Origin: Nocardioides iriomotensis
GTDB taxonomy: Bacteria; Actinomycetota; Actinomycetes; Propionibacteriales; Nocardioidaceae
Length of the DNA stretch: 64,000 nt
Reading direction: 5' to 3'
Assembly (NCBI RefSeq): GCF_004168035.1
Contig: NZ_SDPU01000032.1
Coordinates: forward strand, 186,001 to 250,000
Of this stretch, positions 32,890 to 40,959 are shown piece by piece. The position numbers and the translations under genes were made by a program. The notes under the pieces were generated by a model. The model was given only the letters and a program-made list of their open reading frames with translations, was not told the DNA's origin and made no database searches. Each line of letters begins with the position of its first letter. Position 1 is the stretch's first letter.

Positions 32890-34473
32890 TCAGTGCATCA
32901 TCGCCGCGGGCTGGCTCATCTCACTCGTCTCGGCCGGACGCTTGCGCGGCAGGAACAGCGCGGGCACGAGGCAGACCGCGACCAGCACCGTGGCGACGAC
33001 GAAGACCTCGCCGAACGCGGCGGACAGGTCCGCGAACGCCTGCGGGATGATCGCCGGGTCGGGCTGCTGACCCGTCTCCGCCGCCCCGCGCAGCGCGCCG
33101 ATGGCCTCGCTGTCGTTGAACCCGTTGGTGAGCAGCACCGAGAACAGCGCGGTGCCGATGGACGCGGCGACCTGCTGGGTGATGTTCATGAGCGTGGAGC
33201 CGCGCGCGATCTCGGCGTCCTTCAGCGTCTGCAGCGCCGAGGTCATGATCGGCATCATCGTGCCGCCCATGCCGAGGCCCATGATGAACAGCGCGCCGAG
33301 CAGGTAGAGGTACGACGGCTCGCTGATGTCGACGCCGCTGGCGGTCAGTGCGACCTGCGACGGGTCGATCGCGACCTGGGTGAACATCGCCATGCCGATC
33401 ACGATCGTGGTGATGCCCGCGAGCACGATCTTGCCGGGGCCGATCTTGTCGGTGAGGACGCCGGCGACCGGCATCGTGAGCATGGCTCCGAGGCCTTGCG
33501 GTGCGAGGAGCAGACCGGCCTGGAGGGTGGTCTCGCCGCGCACCTGGAGGAAGTACGACGGGAACAGCAGGCTCGCGCCGAAGAACGCGATCGCGAACAG
33601 CGACATCGCGATCACCGCGACGGTGAGGGCGCGGTGCCGGAACAGGTGCAGGTCGATCAGCGGGTGCTCCGGAGCGCGGAAGAGGTTGCGCAGCACGAAC
33701 ACGACGACGAGCGCGAGGCCGATGACGGCCGTGGTCAGCACCTTGGTGTCCCAGACGGTGCCGGCCTCGGGGATCGAGGAGACGCCGTACAGGAAGAGCG
33801 CGAGACCCGGGGACAGCAGCACCATGCCGACGAAGTCGAAGGTCTCCGACGGGGTGGGGCTGTCCTTCTCGAGCACCAGCGCGGCGTAGACCAGCGCGAC
33901 GATGCCGATGGGCAGGTTGATCAGGAAGATCCAGTGCCAGCTGGCGATGTCGATCAGCCAGCCGCCGAGGATGGGGCCGAAGATCGGGCCGAGCAGCATC
34001 GGGACGCCGAGGACGGCCATGACCCGGCCGATGCGCTCGGGGCCCGCGGCGCGGGTCATGATCGTCATGCCGAGCGGCATCAGCATGCCGCCGCCGAGGC
34101 CCTGGAGCACCCGGAACAGCGTGAGCATCTCGATGCTCGACGCCGCGGCGCACAGCACGGAGCCGGCGGTGAACAGCGCGACGGCGAGCATGTAGAGCCG
34201 CTTGGTGCCGAAGCGGTCGGCCGCCCAGCCGGTCAGCGGGATCACCGCGGCCAGCGCGAGGGTGTAGCCGGTCATCGTCCAGGCGACCTGCGCCGGCGAG
34301 GCGGCGAACTCGGTCTGGAACGTCGGCTGCGCGACGCTCACGACGGTGATGTCGAGGATCGACATGATGGCGCCGAGGACGACGACGCCCGCGACGAGCA
34401 GGACGTTCTTGTCGAGCTTGTCGGAGGCGGGTTCGGGCACGCCTGTGCCCGTCGAGGGGGTCTGGGAAGTCAC
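32890..34473 (-). CDS. MFS drug exporter, DHA2 (EmrB/QacA) family
   Basis: 527 residues with 14 predicted helices. Motif A in the first inner loop, GWAADRFGTKRLYMLAVALFTAGS, and motif C in helix 5, GRVMAVLGVPMLLGPIFGPILGG, identify a proton-driven drug/H+ antiporter of the 14-helix group; LDITVVSVAQP in helix 1 is the DHA2 signature. Substrate unknown. GTG start at 34473 follows a TACCCT hexamer by 6 nt with no ribosome site. No regulator is adjacent. Confidence 0.92.
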   Translation of the reverse strand: MTSQTPSTGTGVPEPASDKLDKNVLLVAGVVVLGAIMSILDITVVSVAQPTFQTEFAASPAQVAWTMTGYTLALAAVIPLTGWAADRFGTKRLYMLAVALFTAGSVLCAAASSIEMLTLFRVLQGLGGGMLMPLGMTIMTRAAGPERIGRVMAVLGVPMLLGPIFGPILGGWLIDIASWHWIFLINLPIGIVALVYAALVLEKDSPTPSETFDFVGMVLLSPGLALFLYGVSSIPEAGTVWDTKVLTTAVIGLALVVVFVLRNLFRAPEHPLIDLHLFRHRALTVAVIAMSLFAIAFFGASLLFPSYFLQVRGETTLQAGLLLAPQGLGAMLTMPVAGVLTDKIGPGKIVLAGITTIVIGMAMFTQVAIDPSQVALTASGVDISEPSYLYLLGALFIMGLGMGGTMMPIMTSALQTLKDAEIARGSTLMNITQQVAASIGTALFSVLLTNGFNDSEAIGALRGAAETGQQPDPAIIPQAFADLSAAFGEVFVVATVLVAVCLVPALFLPRKRPAETSEMSQPAAMMH

Positions 34474-34479
34474 CCGGAA

Positions 34480-34485
34480 AGGGTA
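34480..34485 (-). promoter_or_regulatory. Leaderless -10 element of the MFS exporter gene
   Basis: On the minus strand TACCCT, 6 nt before the GTG at 34473. Confidence 0.5.
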
Positions 34486-34546
34486 CGGACGGCCACCGAC
34501 GGGGCGCACCCGAATTAGCGGAACGCAGGCGTGCCGCTCGTCACGT

Positions 34547-34572
34547 GTTTCGCCTGTCCAGACAGGCGAAAC
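34547..34572 (-). terminator. Terminator hairpin after glutathione peroxidase
   Basis: Perfect 12-bp stem (34547-34558 with 34561-34572) around a 2-nt turn, 3 nt past the gene's stop. Confidence 0.7.
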
Positions 34573-34575
34573 GGG

Positions 34576-35064
34576 TCAGGCCAGGACGGACTGGACGGCC
34601 TTGACCAGCTCGGGGTCCTCGGGCACGACCGACGGGTTGAACCGCGCGACGACCGTGCCGTTGGCATCGAGGAGGAACTTCTCGAAGTTCCACGCGATGT
34701 CGCCGGTGCGGCCCTGCTCGTCGGCCGTCTCGGTGAGCACGTCGTACAGCGGGTGCCGGCCGCCGCCGTTGACCTCGACCTTCTCGGTCATGGGGAACGT
34801 GACGCCGTACGTCGCGGAGCAGAAGTCGGCGATCTCCTCCGACGTGCCGGGCTCCTGGCCGCCGAACTGGTTGCACGGCACGCCGACGACGGTGAAGCCC
34901 TGGTCGGCGTACTGCTCGTGCAGCGCCTCGAGACCGGTGTACTGCGGGGTGAGGCCGCAGCGCGAGGCCACGTTGACGAGCAGGGCGGGCCGGCCGCCGG
35001 TGATCTCGCCGAGGGTCGCGGGCGTGCCGTCGAGGCGGGCGATCGGGGTGTCGAGCAGGGACAT
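34576..35064 (-). CDS. Glutathione peroxidase family thiol peroxidase
   Basis: 162 residues, thioredoxin fold. Peroxidatic Cys in NVASRCGLTPQY (about residue 36), the GVPCNQFGGQEPG segment with the resolving-type Cys and catalytic Gln, and WNFEKFLLD (Trp/Asn of the catalytic tetrad). Cysteine rather than selenocysteine form. Actinobacteria of this kind lack glutathione, so it more likely uses thioredoxin (family knowledge). Leaderless-type start: TAGGCT 6 nt before the ATG. Single-gene unit with its own terminator. Confidence 0.94.
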   Translation of the reverse strand: MSLLDTPIARLDGTPATLGEITGGRPALLVNVASRCGLTPQYTGLEALHEQYADQGFTVVGVPCNQFGGQEPGTSEEIADFCSATYGVTFPMTEKVEVNGGGRHPLYDVLTETADEQGRTGDIAWNFEKFLLDANGTVVARFNPSVVPEDPELVKAVQSVLA

Positions 35065-35070
35065 GCTGCG

Positions 35071-35076
35071 AGCCTA
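35071..35076 (-). promoter_or_regulatory. Leaderless -10 element of the glutathione peroxidase gene
   Basis: On the minus strand TAGGCT, 6 nt before the ATG at 35064. Confidence 0.5.
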
Positions 35077-35077
35077 T

Positions 35078-35476
35078 TCAGGCCAGCAAGGCGAGCAGCA
35101 CCCGGGCGTAGGCCCGCTCGGCGTCGACGTCGAGCTCGCGGATCGGGCTGCCGTCGCCTGCCACCGCCTCGACGGCGTATCCGGAGCCGGCCGGCTCGAG
35201 CTTGCGGAACGCCGGCCCGATCAGGCCGCGCAGCTGTGCCTCGTGCGGCAGCCACACCACCTCCTCCTGCGCGATCGAGTCGAGCGCCCACTCGGTGGTG
35301 CCGTTGAACTTCATCACCGCGCCGGTCGGCAGCTCCTGGGTGTCGATGGTCATCTCGCTGACCACGAACACCTGCCCGTCGAGGTCGCGGTCCGGGATTG
35401 CGAACCGGTCGCCGGACGCGGGCGTCCAGGTCAACCCCGCGTCGCGCAGCCGGGTGGCGAGCTCGAGCGTGATCAC
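35078..35476 (-). CDS. Conserved-looking small soluble protein, unknown function
   Basis: 132 residues, no signal, no membrane segment, no Cys. Begins ITLELATRLRDAGLTWTPA and has FNGTTEWALDSIAQEEVVWLPHEAQLRGL in the middle. Similar short actinobacterial proteins are sometimes labelled CpaE-like, but no P-loop or receiver domain is present, so I do not adopt that name. GTG start at 35476 with a GAGACT hexamer 6 nt upstream. It sits 13 nt before gpx and next to the large intergenic repeat. Confidence 0.75.
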   Translation of the reverse strand: MITLELATRLRDAGLTWTPASGDRFAIPDRDLDGQVFVVSEMTIDTQELPTGAVMKFNGTTEWALDSIAQEEVVWLPHEAQLRGLIGPAFRKLEPAGSGYAVEAVAGDGSPIRELDVDAERAYARVLLALLA

Positions 35477-35495
35477 GTCCCGAGTCTCGCACCCC

Positions 35496-35725
35496 CCGCC
35501 GACCCGGCTCGAACCTCCCGCGCTGACCCGCCGACCCGGCTCGAACCTCCCGCCGGGAGGGCGCGAGTCGGCGCGTCTTGCCCTCGCAGACCCGTCGAGT
35601 CGGCGCGTCTTGCCCCTCGTCGCCCGTGCCGCCGACCGCCGTACGGGCGGCTCTTCCCTAGGCTCGTGGACGCTTCCCTAGGCGCAGGCGCCTTGTGAAG
35701 CGTCGATAACCCCGCGTTACAGCTG
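35496..35725 (+). repeat. Dispersed structured intergenic repeat, copy 1 (about 230 bp)
   Basis: Closely matches 63243-63473 in the same orientation. Parts in order: two tandem units beginning CCGCCGACCCGGCTCGAAC; a CTCCCG-C-CGGGAG hairpin; two units of CGAGTCGGCGCGTCTTG, which can pair back with the first pair; CGTCGCC and GCCGTACGGG blocks; a GACGCTTC...GAAGCGTC stem with a 20-nt loop (about 35669-35704); and the terminal CCCCGCGTTACAGCTG. It ends exactly 30 nt before the GTG at 35756. No plausible protein is encoded on either strand. Confidence 0.85.
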
Positions 35726-35755
35726 GAGTCGGGCCCCGTGTGGGAGGCTCCGGGC

Positions 35756-36343
35756 GTGCGCCTCCTGGTCGTCTTCGGTCCGCCGTCCGTCGGCAAGATG
35801 ACGGTCGGGCGGGCCGTGGCGGAACGCAGCGACTTCCGGCTGTTCCACAACCACGCCGTGATCGAGCCGCTGCTCGAGGTCTTCGAGTACGGCACGCCAC
35901 CGTTCATGCGGCTGCTCGGCGAGTGGCGCCGGCGGGTGATCGAGGAGGCGGCCGCGTCGGGCACCGACCTCCTGCTCACCTTCGTGTGGGGGCTGCAGCT
36001 CGAGTCCGACGTCCGTGAGATCACCGACTACCTCGCGCCGTACGTCGACCGTGGGGCGGAGGTCGCGTTCGTCGAGCTGTACGCCGACCTCCCGACGCGG
36101 CTGGAGCGCAACCGCACCGAGCACCGGCTCGTCGAGAAGCGGTCGAAGCGTGACGTGGCCTGGTCGGACGGCAACGTGCAGGAGATGGAGAGCCACACGA
36201 TGAGCACCGTGCCGGGAGGCGCGACGCCCGGCGAGCGGATGCTCGCCGGCTACCGACACCTCCGGCTCGACAACACGCTCCTGTCCGCCGAGGCCGCCGC
36301 CCAGCGGCTCCTGGCCTGGCTGGACGGCCACTTCCAGGCCTAG
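35756..36343 (+). CDS. P-loop NTPase, small-molecule kinase-like
   Basis: 195 residues. The P-loop FGPPSVGKMTVGR opens the protein, followed by FRLFHNHAVIEPLLEVF and a lid-like segment rich in Arg (DLPTRLERNRTEHRLVEKRSKRD). This pattern is shared by AAA/shikimate-kinase-like proteins of unknown substrate found widely in actinobacteria. GTG 35756 is preferred to a GTG six codons upstream because the P-loop strand starts at once. The last codons and stop lie in a 12-bp sequence repeated in the downstream palindrome, so the C-terminus may have been altered by that element. Confidence 0.8.
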   Translation: MRLLVVFGPPSVGKMTVGRAVAERSDFRLFHNHAVIEPLLEVFEYGTPPFMRLLGEWRRRVIEEAAASGTDLLLTFVWGLQLESDVREITDYLAPYVDRGAEVAFVELYADLPTRLERNRTEHRLVEKRSKRDVAWSDGNVQEMESHTMSTVPGGATPGERMLAGYRHLRLDNTLLSAEAAAQRLLAWLDGHFQA

Positions 36344-36408
36344 TCCTGCACTTCCAGGCCGTCGTAACAGCCTGGAAGTGCAGGGGTCCCTGGTGGACCA
36401 GGGACTCC
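36344..36408. repeat. Two-hairpin palindromic repeat, copy 1
   Basis: A perfect 15-bp stem (36345-36359 with 36370-36384, 10-nt loop) followed directly by a 9-bp stem (36386-36394 with 36397-36405). The reverse complement recurs at 50072-50133. It lies between converging genes, touching one stop codon and 9 nt from the other, so it can act as a bidirectional terminator. Confidence 0.8.
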
Positions 36409-36416
36409 GGCGGGCC

Positions 36417-37283
36417 TCAGCCCTTCTCCGCGCCGGCGTTCGCGCCGGTCACGAAGTAGCGCTGGAAGATCACGAACACCAGCGCCACCGGGATGGTCAT
36501 GACCAGGGCCGCGGCCATCGTCAGCGGGAACTGGTTGCCCGACCCGAGCTGACCGGACGTCAGGGTGGCGACGCCCTTGGTCAACGTGTACAGCGCCGGG
36601 TCCTGCGAGGCGACGATGAAGTGCGGCAGCTCGTTCCACGAGCCCTGGAACGACAGGATCGTCAGGGTGATCACGGCCGGCCGCGCCATCGGCAGCACCA
36701 CCGACCAGAAGATCCGGAACGTGCCGGCGCCGTCGATGCGGGCGGCCTCCTCGACCGACACCGGGATGTTCTCGAAGAACTGCTTCATGATGAACACGCC
36801 GGCCGCGTCGACGAGCAGCGGCACGATCAGCGCCGGGTAGGTGTCGTAGATCTGGAGCTGCTTGAGCACCAGGAACTTCGGGATCAGCAGGATCACGCCC
36901 GGCACCGCCATCACCGCGAGCACGGCGGTGAAGATCGCCTGCCGCCCCCGGAACTTGATCCGCGCCAGCGCGTAGCCGGCCAGCGAGTCGAGGAACACCC
37001 GGCCGACCGTCACGCACACCGTCACCACGACGGAGTTGAGGAACCACAGCGGGAAGTCGGAGGTGGCGAGCCGCTGGAACGACCGACCGGTGAACGGGTC
37101 GGGGCTCAGCGACAGCGGGTTGCGGACGGCGTCGGGGTCGGTCTTGAACGACGTCGCGACCTGGATGAAGAACGGGTACAGGTAGATCAGCGCGAACGCG
37201 ACGAGCACGACGTACCCGAGGAAGAGCAGCAGCGCGCGCCGGTTGTCGATCGGGGTACGGCGGGCCGGGGAGAGCGTGCTCAT
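36417..37283 (-). CDS. Carbohydrate ABC transporter permease, MalG type
   Basis: 288 residues with six membrane helices. The EAA loop that docks the ATPase is EEAARIDGAGTFRIFWSVVLPMARP (about 190-214). The TM1 region starts LLLFLGYVVLVAFALIYLYPFF. Partner of the MalF-type permease whose stop it overlaps as ATGA. Last gene of the LacI-controlled operon; no ATPase gene is present, so a shared ATPase such as MsiK encoded elsewhere is likely. Confidence 0.94.
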   Translation of the reverse strand: MSTLSPARRTPIDNRRALLLFLGYVVLVAFALIYLYPFFIQVATSFKTDPDAVRNPLSLSPDPFTGRSFQRLATSDFPLWFLNSVVVTVCVTVGRVFLDSLAGYALARIKFRGRQAIFTAVLAVMAVPGVILLIPKFLVLKQLQIYDTYPALIVPLLVDAAGVFIMKQFFENIPVSVEEAARIDGAGTFRIFWSVVLPMARPAVITLTILSFQGSWNELPHFIVASQDPALYTLTKGVATLTSGQLGSGNQFPLTMAAALVMTIPVALVFVIFQRYFVTGANAGAEKG

Positions 37284-38491
37284 CGGACCTCACCACCCTC
37301 GGCGGCGAGCGCCTTCCTGCGGCGCCGGTTGCGGGCCCGGACCGCGCGCTTCTCGGCGATCGCGTCCTTGTCGCGGAAGAGGAACCGCTGCAGCCCGGTC
37401 AGCACGAAGATGATCAGGAAGAGCACGAACGCCATCGCCGCGGCGACGCCCCACTCTTGACCCTCGAAGGCGTAGAAGTACTGCAGGTAGGCCGGTGTCG
37501 ACGTGGTCTTGCTCGGCCCGCCGGTCGTCATCACGAAGACCTGGTCGAAGACCTGCCAGGTGCCGATCAGGCCGAGGGTGATCACCAGCAGCATCGTCGG
37601 CCGCAGGTGCGGCAGCGTGACGGCGCGGAAGGTGTTCCAGCGGTTGGCGCCGTCGATCCTCGACGCCTCGACGACGTCCTGCGGCACGTCCTGCAGCGCG
37701 GCGAGGAACATCAGCATGAACGTGCCGGTGGTCGTCCAGACGACGAGCATGATGATCACGCACAGCGCGACGCTCGGCCCGGACAGCCAGTCCCACCACG
37801 ACAGGCTCAGCACGCCGCTGTCGGTAAGGGCTGCGGGCGGGCTGTCGATGCTCCACACGCCGAGCTTGTCGCCGACGATGTGGATCAGGCCGCGGGCGTC
37901 GCTGAACCAGTTGGGCCCGTCGATCCCGACGAAGCCGAGCAGCGAGTTGACCGCGCCCGAGCCGGTGAACAGGAACAGGAAGGTCAGGCTGATCGCCACC
38001 GAGCTGGTGACCGACGGGAAGTAGAACGCGCTGCGGAAGAACCCGCGGGCCTTCAGCAGGGACTGGTTGAGGACCACCGCGAGGAACAGCGCGAGCACGG
38101 TCTGCGCCGGCACGACGAGCAGCACGAAGTAGAAGTTGTTGCGCAGCGACGTCATGAAGTCCTGGCGGGTGAGCGCGTCCTCGGTGAACAGCACCTTGTA
38201 GTTGTCGAGACCGACGAACCCGGTGTCGCCCGAGAACGGGTTGCCCTTGCCGGTCCAGTCGGACACCGACACCCACAGCGCCATCAGGATCGGCACCAGC
38301 AGGAACAGCCCGAGCACCACCAGCGTCGGCGCGACGAACAGCCAGCCGGAGAGGTTGGTGCTCTCGCCGAGCCGTCGCCGCCCGGTGCCGGTCCGGCGGG
38401 GCCCCGGGCCGCCCCGGCCCGTCGTCGGTGCGGAGGACACCGACGACGTGGCCAGGACGGAGCCGGTCGCCGTGCGGCCGTCGGGGGTCAC
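37280..38491 (-). CDS. Carbohydrate ABC transporter permease, MalF type
   Basis: 403 residues, longer than average because of a Ser/Gly/Arg-rich N-terminal extension of about 50 residues and an external loop containing WFSDARGLIHIVGDKLGVW. EAA motif: DVVEASRIDGANRWNTFRAVTLPHLRP (about 310-336). GTG start at 38491 overlaps the binding-protein stop as GTGA. Forms the channel with the MalG-type permease. Confidence 0.93.
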   Translation of the reverse strand: MTPDGRTATGSVLATSSVSSAPTTGRGGPGPRRTGTGRRRLGESTNLSGWLFVAPTLVVLGLFLLVPILMALWVSVSDWTGKGNPFSGDTGFVGLDNYKVLFTEDALTRQDFMTSLRNNFYFVLLVVPAQTVLALFLAVVLNQSLLKARGFFRSAFYFPSVTSSVAISLTFLFLFTGSGAVNSLLGFVGIDGPNWFSDARGLIHIVGDKLGVWSIDSPPAALTDSGVLSLSWWDWLSGPSVALCVIIMLVVWTTTGTFMLMFLAALQDVPQDVVEASRIDGANRWNTFRAVTLPHLRPTMLLVITLGLIGTWQVFDQVFVMTTGGPSKTTSTPAYLQYFYAFEGQEWGVAAAMAFVLFLIIFVLTGLQRFLFRDKDAIAEKRAVRARNRRRRKALAAEGGEVR

Positions 38492-39768
38492 TCGACCGCG
38501 GCTTCGGCGTTCTTCTGGAAGGACCCGAGGACGTCCTCGACGTTCGCGCTCTTCAGGCTCTCCAGCTGGGAGTCGAGGTCGGCGAGGGCGGGACCCACGC
38601 CCGGCAGGTTGACCGGGCCCTGGCCGTACTCGCCGCCGGCGATGAACGCGGCGTCCTCGGGGTAGCTGTCGACGTAGTCCTGCTGCGCCGCCTGGCGGCT
38701 CGGCATCACGCCGAACGCGTCGGCGAACTCGAGCTGCTGCTCGGGCGTGGTCAGGAAGTTGACCAGGTCGACCGCCGCGGACTGGTTCTTCGACTCGGCG
38801 GAGATGCCCCAGCACTGGGTGAACTGCAACGTGCCCTTGCCGGCCGGACCCTCGGGCAGCTCGGCGACGGTGTAGTCGACGTCGGGGTAGTCGTTCTCCA
38901 TCGCGCCCTTGATCCAGTTGCCCTCGATCGTCATCGCGGCGCGCTCGGTGCCGAACGCCTCGCCGCCCCAGCCGGAGTCGAGGTCGGCCGAGAACGCGGC
39001 GTCACCGCTCTTGAGCAGGTCCTGGGCGTACTGCAGCGCCTCGGCGTTCTCGGGGGTGTCGGCCGTGATCTCGCCGCTCTCGCTGTCGGCCCAGAAGCCG
39101 CCGTTCTCGACCAGGAAGGCGCCGACGCGGTCGCGGCCCGGTCCGAGGGCGAGTCCGACCTGGTCGCCGGTGGTGAGCTTGCCCGCGACGTCGGCCAGCT
39201 CGTCCCAGGTGGTCGGCAGGTCGTCCTCGGTGAGGCCCGCGGCCTCCCAGGACTTGGTGTTGATCTGCAGCGCCAGCGTCGAGAAGTCCTTCGGCACGCA
39301 GTACTCCGTGCCGTCGAGCGTGAAGGTGTCGCGCAGCGGCTGGTAGAAGTCGTCGACGTCGTCGACCTGGTCGGCGTACGCGTAGAGGTTCTCGTTGACG
39401 GCGTAGTCGGGGAACAGGCTGGCGTCGAGGTAGAAGATGTCCGGCGGGTTGCCGCCGGCGAAGCCCTGCGAGAGCTGCTGGGCCATGTCCTGGGCGACGA
39501 CGACCTTCACCTCGTTGCCGCTCTCCTCGGCCCAGGCCGCCGCGGCGTCCTCGACGGCCTTGGTCTCGGCGTCGCCGCTGGAGGCGATCAGCATCTGCAG
39601 CGAGGCCTTGCCCTCGCCGCCGGTGGGGCCGTCGGCCGTGTCGGTGCTGTCCTCCTCGAAGCCGCCCCCGCCGCAGGCGGCGAGGACGGTGGCCGAGGCC
39701 AGTGCGAGCGCGGCGAGTCCCGCGCGCCGGCGGGCCGTCCGTGCAGGGGTACGGCGGGGACTGGTCAT
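38488..39768 (-). CDS. Sugar-binding lipoprotein of an ABC importer
   Basis: 426 residues. Signal peptide with lipobox LAAC (about residue 32) followed by Gly; the mature protein has the family-1 solute-binding fold (LQMLIASSGDAETKAVEDAAAAW near the start, GNPPDIFYLDASLFPDYA, TTWDELADVAGKL, GERAAMTIEGNW-type segment). Binds an unknown sugar or oligosaccharide, possibly malto-oligosaccharide given the divergent debranching-type enzyme. ATG 39768 has AAGGAG eight nt upstream; a GTG at 39777 lies too close to that site. Lies 48 nt after lacI in the same operon. Confidence 0.93.
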   Translation of the reverse strand: MTSPRRTPARTARRRAGLAALALASATVLAACGGGGFEEDSTDTADGPTGGEGKASLQMLIASSGDAETKAVEDAAAAWAEESGNEVKVVVAQDMAQQLSQGFAGGNPPDIFYLDASLFPDYAVNENLYAYADQVDDVDDFYQPLRDTFTLDGTEYCVPKDFSTLALQINTKSWEAAGLTEDDLPTTWDELADVAGKLTTGDQVGLALGPGRDRVGAFLVENGGFWADSESGEITADTPENAEALQYAQDLLKSGDAAFSADLDSGWGGEAFGTERAAMTIEGNWIKGAMENDYPDVDYTVAELPEGPAGKGTLQFTQCWGISAESKNQSAAVDLVNFLTTPEQQLEFADAFGVMPSRQAAQQDYVDSYPEDAAFIAGGEYGQGPVNLPGVGPALADLDSQLESLKSANVEDVLGSFQKNAEAAVE

Positions 39769-39816
39769 GTCATGCACTCCTTGTTGTTTCCGAGGTTCAA
39801 CGAGGTCCCGACGGGG

Positions 39817-40830
39817 TCAGTGGGACGGCAGGGCCAGGGACGGGGCGAGCAGCACCCCCCGCGCGGGCGGGTCCTCCCCGGCCAGTCGCGGGACGAGCAG
39901 GTCGAGGCACGCGTGGGCGGCCTCGCGGATCGGCTGGGCGACGCTCGGCAGGCCGAGCGCGCGGGCGACGGGGGTGGCGTCGAAGCCGATCACGAGCGGG
40001 GGGTCGCCGGCAGCCGGCGACGTGGCGGCGGCGCGGTGCGCGCCGAAGGCGAGGGTGTCGCTGACGCAGACGATCGCGTCGGGTCGCTCGCCGGCCGGGA
40101 GGTCGAGCAGCCGCCGGGCGGCGGCCTCGGCGCCCTCGGCGAAGTTGACCGCTGCGTCCTCGCGCCGCGGCCCGGGCACGCCGGCCGCGTCGAGGGCCTC
40201 CGCCCAGCCGCGCCGGCGGTCGGCGCCGGTCGCGCCGTCGTCGGGCCAGCCCAGGAAGGCGATCCGGCGGCAGCCGCGCTCCAGCGCGTGGTTCACGGCG
40301 AGCGTCGTCCCGGCGGCGCCGTCGACGTCGACCCAGTCGTGCGGCGCGTCCGCGTGCCCCCACGGGCGCCCGAAGGCGCAGAAGGTCTGACCGGTGGCGG
40401 CGAGGTACGTCGGACGCTCGTCGGTCGCGCTGGTCGCGGTGAGCACCACCGCGTCGGCGGCCCGGCTGTGCAGCAGGTCGTCGACGAGCGCGACCTCCTC
40501 CTCCTGCGTCGCCTGGGCGGGGTAGAGCACGACGCGCAGGCCGTTGTCGTGACCGGCCTCGGCCAGCCCGTGGAAGAACGTGTCGAGCACCAGGCCGGAG
40601 ATGCCGTCCTGCTGCGGGTCGGCGCGGACCGCGATGGCGTGCGCGCGGCGGGTGGCGAGCTGGCGGGCCGGCAGCGACGGGCGGTAGCCGGAGCGGCGCA
40701 CCGCGTCGAGCACGCGGTCCCGGGTCGCCGCCTTGAGCCGGTCGGGGTGGTGCAGCGCGTTGGACACGGTCTGCCGCGACACCCCGGCGAGCGCGGCGAC
40801 GGTGTCGAGCGTGGCCGACGTGGCCGCCAT
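39817..40830 (-). CDS. LacI-family transcriptional regulator
   Basis: 337 residues. Helix-turn-helix TLDTVAALAGVSRQTVSNALHHPDRL (about 8-33), hinge, then a sugar-binding core ending in a typical IGFDATPVARALGLPSVAQP. First gene of the ABC operon and divergent from the glycogen-debranching-type gene. Two palindromes of the GAGCGCTC type in the shared intergenic DNA are the expected operators, so it probably represses its own operon and the divergent gene until sugar binds. Confidence 0.93.
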   Translation of the reverse strand: MAATSATLDTVAALAGVSRQTVSNALHHPDRLKAATRDRVLDAVRRSGYRPSLPARQLATRRAHAIAVRADPQQDGISGLVLDTFFHGLAEAGHDNGLRVVLYPAQATQEEEVALVDDLLHSRAADAVVLTATSATDERPTYLAATGQTFCAFGRPWGHADAPHDWVDVDGAAGTTLAVNHALERGCRRIAFLGWPDDGATGADRRRGWAEALDAAGVPGPRREDAAVNFAEGAEAAARRLLDLPAGERPDAIVCVSDTLAFGAHRAAATSPAAGDPPLVIGFDATPVARALGLPSVAQPIREAAHACLDLLVPRLAGEDPPARGVLLAPSLALPSH

Positions 40831-40891
40831 GGGTGCCTCCTCCCGGGGTCCCGAGGACCGGTTGTCGGGTGCCGCTCGCGACCACTAGGGT

Positions 40892-40919
40892 TTTGAGCGC
40901 TCAAATTCGAGCGCTCAAA
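40892..40919. promoter_or_regulatory. Tandem LacI-type operators
   Basis: Perfect palindrome TTTGAGCGCTCAAA at 40892-40905 and a near-copy TTCGAGCGCTCAAA at 40906-40919, head to tail, centres 14 bp apart. The CG-centred GAGCGCTC core is typical of LacI-family sites. They lie between lacI (start 40830) and the debranching-type gene (start 40960). Confidence 0.85.
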
Positions 40920-40959
40920 ATGTAGCGTCCGTCACTCGATCTTGGGAAGAGTGGGTTCC

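Noticed and set aside
35078-35476. CpaE pilus-assembly protein
   Set aside because: No receiver or Walker motifs and only 132 residues; no pilus genes nearby.
35496-35560. Tandem CCGCCGACCCGGCTCGAAC units as a CRISPR array
   Set aside because: Only two units, no unique spacers, no cas genes.
35473-36024. Open frame spanning repeat copy 1
   Set aside because: Repeat-derived frame; copy 2 does not preserve the same protein, so selection is not on coding.
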